In this document: in pieces, positions 1 to 6,980 of the stretch
How the letters are laid out: each line of letters opens with the position of its first letter
Position numbering within the stretch: the stretch's first letter is position 1
Assembly: GCA_035574315.1 (NCBI GenBank)
Contig: DATLYW010000048.1
Coordinates: 62,001 to 126,000, forward strand
Length of the DNA stretch: 64,000 nt
Direction: 5' to 3'
From: Candidatus Zixiibacteriota bacterium
GTDB lineage: Bacteria; Desulfobacterota; Binatia; UBA9968
The notes under the pieces: generated by a model
Databases searched by the model: none
Seen by the model: only the letters and a program-made list of their open reading frames with translations
What the model was told of the DNA's origin: nothing
Position numbers and translations under genes: made by a program

Positions 1-78
1 CGCCAGGATTCTCGTCGCGATGCGCGCCCGCATCAGGCTCGCGCTCATCGGTTTCACGCTCCGGTCGTCGTAAACCAC
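1..78 (-). CDS. possible 5' end of a gene running off the left edge
   Basis: An open frame enters the window on the minus strand and can start at GTG (78) or ATG (48). A purine-rich GAGGAGG lies about 6 nt before the GTG, which would make a good ribosome binding site. Only about 26 residues are visible (VVYDDRSVKPMSASLMRARI and a few more), too few to assign a family. It is listed because the ribosome site and the run to the edge are what a real gene start would show. It could equally be chance in GC-rich DNA. Confidence 0.25.
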   Translation of the reverse strand, partial: MVYDDRSVKPMSASLMRARIATRILA

Positions 79-280
79 TACCGCCTCCTCGCTGGAAAGA
101 TTTCGCTCGAACCAGAGCTAATCCCAAGTCGCGGGAGTGTCAACGCCCGCTGCTATTGCGCTCGAGCGCGGCAACAGCTCTTCAAGGGTCCACCCGTTCA
201 AAATTCGAGAAACCCGGGCGAGACCGGTTTGGCACACCCCGAAGGAGACGAAGAAGAGCGCTTCGAATCGTCCTTGAAGC

Positions 281-408
281 GTTGAATTCTGGAACCTTTG
301 AACCGCCCCGAGCGCGCCGGACGGATTGAACGGAGCGAAGCGGCTGGCTGGTTTGAACCGTTTGAACGATTCCTATATGGAACAATTGAACTTCGGAATC
401 TTTGAACC
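281..408 (+). repeat. GAAC-rich degenerate intergenic repeat (copy A)
   Basis: The 79-426 gap holds no convincing gene. Its second half is built from repeated TTTGAACC-like words (near 297, 325, 351, 361, 383 and 400). The core 313-372 aligns without gaps to 13143-13202, with about 48 of 60 positions identical by eye, beginning with the same CGCGCCGGAC and ending in ATTC. Related blocks occur in several other gaps of this window, so this is a dispersed intergenic repeat and not a local accident. Confidence 0.65.
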
Positions 409-426
409 GCCCCCTGCGGAGGTCCC

Positions 427-1437
427 ATGCAGATCCCGGCAGTCGCCACCACCACGATCGGCAGCTTCCCGCGACCGGCGTGGCTCGCTTCGAGCGAGCG
501 CACCCAGGTGCGGTTTCGGCTCGACGGAGCCGCGCTGCGGGAGGCGCAGGACGACGCCACTCGCCTGATCCTCCACACTCAGGAAGAAATCGGCCTCGAT
601 CTCCTGACGGACGGCGAGCAGCGCCGCACGGGCTTCATCCACCACGTGCTTGCCGCGTGGGACGGGATCGACCTCGTTCATCAGGGCATCAAAGCCATCT
701 ATCGCCGGCGCGAGCAGAACCGCATGGTCCCGCGGGTCGTCGGGAAGATCGAGCGCCGGCGCGCGGCGGTCGTCGAAGATCTCCGCTTCGCCAAGGCGCA
801 CACCCGAAAGCCGATCAAGATGGCGGTCCCCGGGCCGATGACCGTGATCGACAGCACGCTCGACGAGACCTACGGCGACGAGGAAAAGATGGCGCTGGAC
901 GTCGCCGCCGCGCTCAACGCCGAGCTGCTCGAGCTGGAGGCGGCCGGGTGTGACGTGCTGCAGATCGACGAGCCCGCGATGACGCGTTACCACGAAAAGG
1001 TCTTCGCCTACGGCTCCCGGGCGCTGGACCGCTGCCTCGAAGGCGTGCGTGCGCCCACCGTCGTTCACCTTTGCTACGGCTACCCCGGCGGCGGCGGCCG
1101 CCAGCACCAGTACGAATATCCCGAGCTGCTCGCCGAGCTGATGAAGACACGGATCGGGGGATTCGCCGTGGAGTTCGCCCGAAGCGGCTACGATCCAGCG
1201 GTTCTCGGCGCCTGCCGGGGGCGCACCATTCTGTTCGGCTGCGTCGATCCAGGCGATTCCCCGGTGCCGCCGGTGCCGTCCGTCGCCGAGCGGGTGCGCG
1301 TCGCGCTGAAATATGTCGAGCCTTCGCGCCTGCTGCTCGCCCCCGACTGCGGTTTGATGACGATCAGCCGTGAGCTCGCCGAAGCGAAAGCACGCTTCCT
1401 CGTCGAGGTCGCGCGCGAGGTGCGGCGGGCGCTGTGA
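427..1437 (+). CDS. MetE C-terminal-like zinc methyltransferase
   Basis: A 336-residue protein with the fold of the C-terminal half of cobalamin-independent methionine synthase (MetE/UROD superfamily). It has the family N-terminus TTTIGSFPR near residue 8, DGEQRR near residue 62, QIDEPA near residue 179, and candidate zinc ligands His214 and Cys216 (HLCYG) and Cys308 (PDCGL). It lacks the N-terminal MetE domain, as do many short relatives that move methyl groups between small thiols or corrinoid partners, so methionine synthesis itself is not shown. The ATG start follows GGAGGTCCC. A small zinc-ribbon gene follows 22 nt downstream. The family is clear; the substrate is unknown. Confidence 0.85.
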   Translation: MQIPAVATTTIGSFPRPAWLASSERTQVRFRLDGAALREAQDDATRLILHTQEEIGLDLLTDGEQRRTGFIHHVLAAWDGIDLVHQGIKAIYRRREQNRMVPRVVGKIERRRAAVVEDLRFAKAHTRKPIKMAVPGPMTVIDSTLDETYGDEEKMALDVAAALNAELLELEAAGCDVLQIDEPAMTRYHEKVFAYGSRALDRCLEGVRAPTVVHLCYGYPGGGGRQHQYEYPELLAELMKTRIGGFAVEFARSGYDPAVLGACRGRTILFGCVDPGDSPVPPVPSVAERVRVALKYVEPSRLLLAPDCGLMTISRELAEAKARFLVEVAREVRRAL

Positions 1438-1459
1438 AAGCCCTCCGGGAAGACCGATC

Positions 1460-1735
1460 GTGACGCCCCCGAGCCCGGCGCGGCAAAGCAGACGCCGGCG
1501 ACCGCGCAAGCCGCCTCCCTGTCCGGAGTGCGGTTCCGAGACGGTCGTGCCGGTGATCCACGGCGTCCCTGGCGCGGCGCAGCGCCGCGCGGTGGAACGC
1601 AACGAGGCGGTCCTCGCCGACCGCGAGGAGTGGGAAGGGATGACGGAATGGTACTGCCGCGCCTGCGGCTGCGACTGGAGAGGAGGGTGGCGCCGCTACA
1701 AGAAGCGGGCGGACGGCGAGTCCCTTCCTTCATGA
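1460..1735 (+). CDS. small zinc-ribbon protein
   Basis: A 91-residue protein starting at GTG 1460, 22 nt after the MetE-like gene. A short Arg/Pro-rich lead is followed by CPECGS, about 50 residues, then CRACG with a Trp two residues on: a four-cysteine zinc ribbon. An upstream ATG at 1370 would lie inside the previous coding region, so the GTG is preferred. I recognise no named family. The linker contains an HGVPG segment and acidic and basic stretches. Its place behind the MetE-like gene suggests co-transcription, but the role is unknown. Confidence 0.6.
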   Translation: MTPPSPARQSRRRRPRKPPPCPECGSETVVPVIHGVPGAAQRRAVERNEAVLADREEWEGMTEWYCRACGCDWRGGWRRYKKRADGESLPS

Positions 1736-1781
1736 CCTGCGTGGTCGATCCCCACGGCACCGCTCACACACGAAAGCGGCC

Positions 1782-2426
1782 TTATTTCGCCGGGGCCTCG
1801 CAGGTGATTCCCGCGCCCGCGTCCTCTACCAGCGCCGTGGCGCAACGGTAGACCTGCCCTTCCGGAGTTCTGACGATCGCTCCCACGCCGCCGAGATCGG
1901 TGACGGTATAAGGGCCGACCTGCGCTGGCGGGCTCGAAAAGCCGCCGCCCGAAGCCGCAAAGCGATCCAGCGCGATGTGAACCAGCCCGATGGCCGCGAT
2001 GCTTTCGATCCGGCGCGCCGGATCGGTGCCTCGTGACAGCGCGTTCAGCGCCTGCTCCTTGACGATCTCCTTGAGCTCGGCCACGGCCCGCTCGATCCTT
2101 TCCAGCTCGGATTTCATTTCCCGCGCGCGCTCCGGGCGAACCGCGGTCTGGCGCAGCGCGATCTCGTACTCCTTGCGCCTGAGGTCGAGGTCGACCAGCT
2201 GATTGAATTCCCGCGATCCGCCGATCGTCACGATATAGACGCTCTTCAGCGATTCCGCCATGCGCTGGCGGTCCGGCCAGCGGTCCGGACGGGCCGCGAG
2301 CCGGCTCATCTCCTCGTGATAGTCGTTCAGCCCCACCGCGAAGGTCATGCCCGGGCTGACGTTCGCGGGGACGCACCCCGTCGCAGCGACCAGGACCAGC
2401 CCGATCGCCGCCGCTCTCTTGATCAT
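1782..2426 (-). CDS. lipoprotein with central helical segment
   Basis: A 214-residue protein starting at ATG 2426. The N-terminus MIKRAAAIGLVLVAATGC is a lipoprotein signal with a lipobox (ATGC), so the mature protein should be anchored from Cys18. The middle (about residues 60-130) is charged and helical (RRKEYEIALRQTAVR, then KSELERIERAVAELKEIVKE), and the C-terminal 60 residues look like a small beta domain. I recognise no family. It is divergent from the amidohydrolase gene at 2578, and the two share a 151-nt region. Longer upstream starts would destroy the signal peptide and are rejected. Confidence 0.7.
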   Translation of the reverse strand: MIKRAAAIGLVLVAATGCVPANVSPGMTFAVGLNDYHEEMSRLAARPDRWPDRQRMAESLKSVYIVTIGGSREFNQLVDLDLRRKEYEIALRQTAVRPERAREMKSELERIERAVAELKEIVKEQALNALSRGTDPARRIESIAAIGLVHIALDRFAASGGGFSSPPAQVGPYTVTDLGGVGAIVRTPEGQVYRCATALVEDAGAGITCEAPAK

Positions 2427-2517
2427 GGCGCGCAAAATACCACACTTTGCCCGCCGGCAGGTAGCGTCGCTGGCCGCAAAGCCGGCCTGCTCCGCCCGGG
2501 CCCCGCCCCCCAAGCTG

Positions 2518-2546
2518 TTGGAAAGCCGGGCCTGCCGCGCTATGAA
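2518..2546 (+). promoter_or_regulatory. sigma-70-like promoter before the amidohydrolase pair
   Basis: TTGGAA, a 17-nt spacer, then TATGAA. Each hexamer matches the consensus at 4 of 6 positions. The predicted transcript start is about 25 nt before the ATG at 2578. The in-frame ATG at 2542 would lie inside the -10 box, which supports the later start. Found by eye only. Confidence 0.4.
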
Positions 2547-2577
2547 TAGGAAATCTTTTTTCGGACCGAGGTGCTTG

Positions 2578-3672
2578 ATGGCAACAGAACAGCACGAAAT
2601 CGTCGACGGCGACGGCCACGTCATTGAGGATATCGCCGCCATCTGGAAGTACATGCCCGAGGCTTATGTCGGGCGGAGCTTCTCCGATCTGCGCGGCCGA
2701 AGTCCGTTCCCGCCGATCGACCATCTCCATACGGCCAACCGCCATTTCACGCCGCCCGGCGCCTTCGCCAACGTCGGCCGAGAGGGGTGGGAGATTTTTC
2801 TGCGCGAGGTCGGCATCGGTGCAACGGTGCTTTACACCAGCGCCGGTCTGGCGTTCGGCAAGATCGTCAGCCGCGATTGGGCGATCGAGCTGGCGCGCGC
2901 CTACAACAACTGGATCTACGACACATACGTCTCGAAGAGCCCGCGCTTCAAGGCGATGGGCCTGATCCCGCTGCAGGAGCCCGCCGAAGCAGTGATCGAG
3001 CTGCGCCGCATCGTGCGCGACCTTGGCTTTTGCGGCGCCATGCTGCCGTCGACGGGCGCGAACATGCCCCACCTGGGCTCGGAAAAATACCGGCCCATCT
3101 ACGGCGAAGCAGAGCGGCTCGGCTGCGCGCTCGCGATCCACGGCGGGGCACACGAGGGTCTGCTCATGGACGACATGAGCCCCTACGCCCCGGTCAATGC
3201 GCTCGGCCATCCCATGGGACAGATGATCTGCTTCGCCGGGATCGTCTTCAACGGCATCTTCGACCAGTTCCCGGGGGTCCGGATCGGCTTCATGGAAGCC
3301 GGATCGGCCTGGCTGCTTACCTGCCTGGAGCGCTTTACCGGCTCGTGGGAAAGCCACGTCCAGTACGACCCGCGCGGCCGCTTTCTGCGGCTTCGTCAAG
3401 GCGAAAAGATCATCGATTACATCTGCCGCCACATCGACGAAGGGCGGATCTTCGTCGGCGTCGAGGGCGACGAGCTGACGATCGCGGAAGCGGTCCGGAT
3501 CGTCGGCAACAAGCCCTTCGTATTCTCGACCGACTATCCGCACGAAGTCGACGCGGAGACCTGCAAGCACGAGCTGGAGGAGCTGCAGGAGAATCCCGAG
3601 CTCAAGACCGAGGACAAGCAAGCGGTGCTTTCCCGCAACGCCCGCCGGTTCTACGGCCTTGCCCGACTCTGA
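2578..3672 (+). CDS. amidohydrolase-2 family metal-dependent hydrolase (copy 1)
   Basis: A 364-residue TIM-barrel hydrolase of the amidohydrolase-2 family (decarboxylase and C-C or C-N hydrolase relatives of 4-oxalomesaconate hydratase and ACMSD). It opens with the metal motif DGDGH, and has HGGAHEG in the middle, FMEAGSAW near residue 240 and TDYPHE near residue 320. The ATG at 2578 is preceded by GAGGTG at a good distance and is preferred over ATG 2542. The next gene starts 11 nt downstream and encodes a close paralog with the same landmarks throughout. Substrate cannot be read from sequence; aromatic or heterocyclic breakdown is a guess from the family. Confidence 0.88.
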   Translation: MATEQHEIVDGDGHVIEDIAAIWKYMPEAYVGRSFSDLRGRSPFPPIDHLHTANRHFTPPGAFANVGREGWEIFLREVGIGATVLYTSAGLAFGKIVSRDWAIELARAYNNWIYDTYVSKSPRFKAMGLIPLQEPAEAVIELRRIVRDLGFCGAMLPSTGANMPHLGSEKYRPIYGEAERLGCALAIHGGAHEGLLMDDMSPYAPVNALGHPMGQMICFAGIVFNGIFDQFPGVRIGFMEAGSAWLLTCLERFTGSWESHVQYDPRGRFLRLRQGEKIIDYICRHIDEGRIFVGVEGDELTIAEAVRIVGNKPFVFSTDYPHEVDAETCKHELEELQENPELKTEDKQAVLSRNARRFYGLARL

Positions 3673-3683
3673 GGAGCGCGATC

Positions 3684-4799
3684 ATGCCAGAAACAAGAAG
3701 CGTTATCGACGGCGACGGTCACATCTTCGAAAACCACGAGGCGATCTGGAGCCGCATGCCGCGCGAGTACCGCGGCGACAACTGGACGATGCGAAGCCCG
3801 TTTCCGCCCAACGACCATCTCCACGCCGCCAACCGCCACTTCGTTCCGGACGGCGCGTTCCGGCGTGTCGACCGCGAGGGCTGGGTCGCCTTCATGGAGG
3901 ACACCGGCATCGGGCAGGCGGTGCTGTATCCTTCCAGCGGGCTCGCCTTCGGCCGCGTGGTCAGCCGCGACTGGGCGATCGAGCTGGCGCGGGCTTACAA
4001 TGACTGGCTGTGGGACGAGTACCTCAAGCGGAGCGATCGCTTCTACGGGCTCGCGCTGATTCCGCTGCAGGAGCCCGCGGCTGCGGTCGAGGAGTTGCGC
4101 CGGGCGGTGCGCGAGCGCGGCTTTTGCGGCGCGATGCTGCCGAGCACCGGCGCTCCGGGGCTGCAAAATCACCTCGGCGACGAGCGCTACTGGCCGATCT
4201 ACGAGGAAGCCGACCGGCTGGGCTGCGCGATCGCGATTCACGGCGGCGTGCACGACCACATGGGCCTCGACGACATGAGCCCGTACGCCCCCGTGAACGC
4301 GCTCGGCCATCCGTTCGGCCAGATGGTCAATTTCGGCGGCCTTCTCTTCAACGGGATCTTCGACAAGTACCCCAACGCCCGCTTCGGCTTCATGGAAGCG
4401 GGCTCGGGATGGTTCGTGGGCTGCATCGAGCGCTTCGAGCGCTCATGGAACAGCCACGTGCAGTACGATCCGCGCGGCCGGTTTCTCAAGCTGCGCGAGA
4501 ACGAATCGATCACCGATTACATCCGCCGCCATGTGCGCGAGGGGCGGATCTTCGTGGGCGTCGAAGGCGACGAGCTGACGCTGCCGTTCGCCGTGCGCAC
4601 GGTCGGCTCCGATCCGTTCATCTTTTCCTCCGACTTTCCCCACGAGGTCAACAACGAGACCTGCAAGCACGCTCTGCGCGAGCTGGAGGAAAATCCCGGG
4701 CTGGGCGCGGCCGACAAAGAGGCGATCCGCCGCGGCAACGCCGTGCGCTTCTACGGCCTGTCCGGGCGCCGAGAGGCCCCGGGCCGGCCGCGGCGGTAA
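3684..4799 (+). CDS. amidohydrolase-2 family metal-dependent hydrolase (copy 2)
   Basis: A 371-residue paralog of the preceding gene, 11 nt downstream with GAGGAGCG before its ATG. The same landmarks recur: DGDGH at the N-terminus, HGGVHDH, FMEAGSGW, GVEGDELT and SDFPHE. Much of the chain, for example SPYAPVNALGHP, is identical between the two copies, so they arose by tandem duplication and have since diverged (extra residues GAPGLQNHLGDE in copy 2). They may form a heteromer or handle two successive or related substrates. The C-terminus carries a short Arg/Pro tail absent from copy 1. Confidence 0.88.
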   Translation: MPETRSVIDGDGHIFENHEAIWSRMPREYRGDNWTMRSPFPPNDHLHAANRHFVPDGAFRRVDREGWVAFMEDTGIGQAVLYPSSGLAFGRVVSRDWAIELARAYNDWLWDEYLKRSDRFYGLALIPLQEPAAAVEELRRAVRERGFCGAMLPSTGAPGLQNHLGDERYWPIYEEADRLGCAIAIHGGVHDHMGLDDMSPYAPVNALGHPFGQMVNFGGLLFNGIFDKYPNARFGFMEAGSGWFVGCIERFERSWNSHVQYDPRGRFLKLRENESITDYIRRHVREGRIFVGVEGDELTLPFAVRTVGSDPFIFSSDFPHEVNNETCKHALRELEENPGLGAADKEAIRRGNAVRFYGLSGRREAPGRPRR

Positions 4800-4868
4800 C
4801 AGCTCCAGGTTTCCGCCGGTTCGGACGATCGACGAAACCCAAGGCGGGAGCAGCTCGCCGGCCGCCGC

Positions 4869-6266
4869 TCAAATCGGCGGCCGGCGCTCGTGCCAGCGCG
4901 CGTGCTGCTGGTAGGCGAAGGCCGCGCGGAAGACCGAAGGCTCGCCGAACGCCTTGCCGACGAGCTGCAGCGCCACCGGCAACCCCTTCTGGCTGAACCC
5001 GCAGGGAACCGACATCGCCGGCAGCCCCGCGAGGTTGAACGGCGCCTGGTACTCGGGCGCCAGGTGCTTGCGCAGCGTATCGAGCGCGTCCACCTCTTCG
5101 AAGGTCGGCGCGGTCGCGGTCTGGCAGGGCAGCGCCAGGAGATCGACGGTCTCGAAAACCTCCGCGCACTCGCGTCTCAGCTTGCTGCGCAGCCGCTGCG
5201 CGTGGAGGTAGTCGGCGGCGCCCGTCAGCACGCCCAGGTAGATCCGCGCGCGGCGCGCCGCGGGGCCGCTCTTGATCACGATCTTCGCCTCCTCCCGCCT
5301 GCCCGCGTAGTGCTCGTTGTAGTAGATCACCGCGTTGGCCTGCGTCGCGTAGCGCAGCGTGGGGAGCGAGACCTCGACGACGCGGGCGCCGAGCGTTTCG
5401 AGATCTGCGATCGCCTGCTCGACCTTCGAAAGAACTTCGGGGTCGGTCCTTCCGCGACAGACCTCGATGAAATCTCGCGGCACGCCGATTACCATGCCGC
5501 GAACGTCTTCGCGAAGCGCGGCGGCGTAGGGCGGCACCGGCACGTCGGCCGACGTCGGATCGTCGGGATCGTAACCGGCGATCGCCTGCAGCATGTGAGC
5601 GCAGTCCTCCACGGTCCGCGTCATCGGCCCGCAGTGGTCCAGTGACCAGCCGAGGGGCGCCAGCCCCCGGCGGCTCACGCGGCCGTAAGTGGCTTTGAGG
5701 CCGACGATGCCGCAGAGAGAGGCGGGATTGCGGATTGATCCGGCCGTGTCTTCGCCCAGCGCGCCCAGACACAATCCGGCAGCCACCGCCGCGCCGGCCC
5801 CCGTGCTCGATCCGCCCGTGATTCGCTTGAGGTCCCACGGATTTCGTGGCGCCGGCGGTTCGGTCGGCATGCTGCTCATGGTGAGCTTTCCGAGCAGAAC
5901 GGCGCCCGCGTCGCGCAGCTTCCTGACCGCGGTGGCGTCGGCGGTCGCCAGCGCCGCCGCCGCGCTCGCACCGCGAATCTCGGCGGGAGCCCCTTCCACG
6001 TCCAGCTGGTCCTTGACCGCAACCGGGATTCCGTGCAGCGGGCCGCGCCAGTCGCCCTTGAGAACCTCGGCTTCGGCGCGGCGGGCTTCGATGAGCGCAC
6101 TCTCCCCCGTCAGCCGGCAGTACGCGTGCAGGTCACCGTCCACGGCGGCGATTCGGTCAAGCACCGCCCTGGTCAGCTCGACCGGTGAAAGCTCGCGCCG
6201 TTGAATCAGCCTCTGTGCCTCGTCGATCGTCAGGTAGTAAAGCGGTTCGCCGCCAGCGTGGCTCAT
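4869..6266 (-). CDS. amidase signature family hydrolase
   Basis: A 465-residue amidase of the GatA/AtzE type. The Ser-cisSer-Lys triad can be placed at Lys85 (VAVKDQ), Ser153 (GGSSTGAG) and Ser177 (DTAGSIRNPAS). The ATG at 6266 lies 8 nt after the stop of a small AtzG-like gene, so the two form an operon. In AtzG-AtzE and GatC-GatA systems the small subunit wraps the amidase and completes it. The likely role is hydrolysis of a small amide, perhaps in N-heterocycle or biuret-type nitrogen scavenging; glutamyl-tRNA amidation is unlikely because no GatB is present here. Family assignment is firm, substrate is not. Confidence 0.88.
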   Translation of the reverse strand: MSHAGGEPLYYLTIDEAQRLIQRRELSPVELTRAVLDRIAAVDGDLHAYCRLTGESALIEARRAEAEVLKGDWRGPLHGIPVAVKDQLDVEGAPAEIRGASAAAALATADATAVRKLRDAGAVLLGKLTMSSMPTEPPAPRNPWDLKRITGGSSTGAGAAVAAGLCLGALGEDTAGSIRNPASLCGIVGLKATYGRVSRRGLAPLGWSLDHCGPMTRTVEDCAHMLQAIAGYDPDDPTSADVPVPPYAAALREDVRGMVIGVPRDFIEVCRGRTDPEVLSKVEQAIADLETLGARVVEVSLPTLRYATQANAVIYYNEHYAGRREEAKIVIKSGPAARRARIYLGVLTGAADYLHAQRLRSKLRRECAEVFETVDLLALPCQTATAPTFEEVDALDTLRKHLAPEYQAPFNLAGLPAMSVPCGFSQKGLPVALQLVGKAFGEPSVFRAAFAYQQHARWHERRPPI

Positions 6267-6274
6267 GCGCCCCC

Positions 6275-6460
6275 CTATTTCCGCTCCGGGTGAAACACGC
6301 CGGCGATCTCGGCGTCACCGGCATCGACGCTTCGAAGCGTCTCCAGCGTCGCCACGTAATGTTCGAGCAAAGACCCGAAACGCTCCAGGTCGCCGTCTCT
6401 CGGCTCCAGCCCTTCCTTCTGCAAGAGCGCTTCGAGCATCCGCTCAAGCGATTTGTCCAT
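6275..6460 (-). CDS. AtzG-like amidase partner subunit
   Basis: A 61-residue helical protein encoded just upstream of the amidase. The start at ATG 6460 is fixed by GGGAGGAAA about 6 nt before it; the longer open frame to 6496 has no such site. The shape fits the AtzG/DUF4089 family: a short N-terminal helix (LERMLEALLQKEGLE), a second helix (HYVATLETLRS) and a C-terminal AGVFHPE segment like the family's Ala-Pro-x-Phe ending. Known members are GatC-like stabilising subunits of AtzE-type amidases, which matches the 8-nt spacing to that gene. Assignment rests on size, position and this short motif. Confidence 0.65.
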   Translation of the reverse strand: MDKSLERMLEALLQKEGLEPRDGDLERFGSLLEHYVATLETLRSVDAGDAEIAGVFHPERK

Positions 6461-6923
6461 GGCGGTTTCCTCCCGTGAAAGCTCTCTCCCGGTCAATCTC
6501 TACCGCGCAACCCGAGCCCGAGGCAGTTGTCTAAAACCACGAAGACCACGAGCATCAGAAGCGCGACGTTGTTCTTCTATCGCCGCCCCGCAGCCGTCGT
6601 CAAGCAGCACGCTCATCCCGACGTCGCCGGGCCGGATTCGCCTTTCTCCGTCTTCACCGCTTGAAGCGGCGAGTCCTGTGGAGCGCGGGCGCGGAAACGC
6701 AAAGCCGACGTTCAGGCCCGCACCGTGAGGACGGGACGGGGCCGACAAGGGAGATGCCCTTCGAGCGCGCACGAAACGATTCCTCCCTCCTCGTTTCCCC
6801 CTCCGGCATCGCCACTGAAAAAAACGGCATCGTCGGTCAAAACCGCCCCTGGTGACACTCGCTGATTAGCGCCTGGCTGCACGCATTACCGGAATTGCTC
6901 CAAATATTCCGCTCGCGTCTTCG
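6461..6923. other. intergenic region upstream of the signalling operon
   Basis: No convincing gene. Short open frames here lack ribosome sites and family features. The stretch 6532-6560 reads AAAACCACGAAGACCACGAG, a type of low-complexity word seen between genes in several uncultivated bacterial groups. The last 60 nt become AT-richer (AATATTCC) just before the sigma-54 site, where an activator could bind. Confidence 0.4.
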
Positions 6924-6939
6924 TGGCACGGAGGTTGCT
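6924..6939 (+). promoter_or_regulatory. sigma-54 (RpoN) promoter
   Basis: TGGCACGGAGGTTGCT matches the -24/-12 consensus TGGCACG-N4-TTGCW at every conserved position, with the invariant GG and GC in the correct spacing. The predicted start of transcription is near 6950, about 30 nt before the histidine-kinase ATG at 6981. The operon would then need RpoN and an enhancer-binding protein, neither of which is in the window. Confidence 0.8.
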
Positions 6940-6956
6940 CCGCTCCCCCACGGTTT

Positions 6957-6976
6957 CGGCGCGGCGCCGTTTTTTA
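6957..6976 (+). terminator. short GC hairpin plus U-run in the 5' leader
   Basis: CGGCG and CGCCG pair around a 3-nt loop (6957-6969) and are followed at once by six T residues and ATTTT, ending at the ATG (6981). This looks like a compact intrinsic terminator or attenuator between the sigma-54 start point and the kinase gene. There is no Shine-Dalgarno between the hairpin and the ATG. It may instead be a leftover terminator of upstream origin. Confidence 0.45.
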
Positions 6977-6980
6977 TTTT

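Noticed and set aside
2542..2577. ATG 2542 as the start of the first amidohydrolase
   Set aside because: It falls inside the predicted -10 box and has no ribosome site, while ATG 2578 has GAGGTG at the right distance.
6870..6900. A second sigma-54-like site near TGGCTGCACG
   Set aside because: The TTGC element at the right spacing is missing, unlike the site at 6924.
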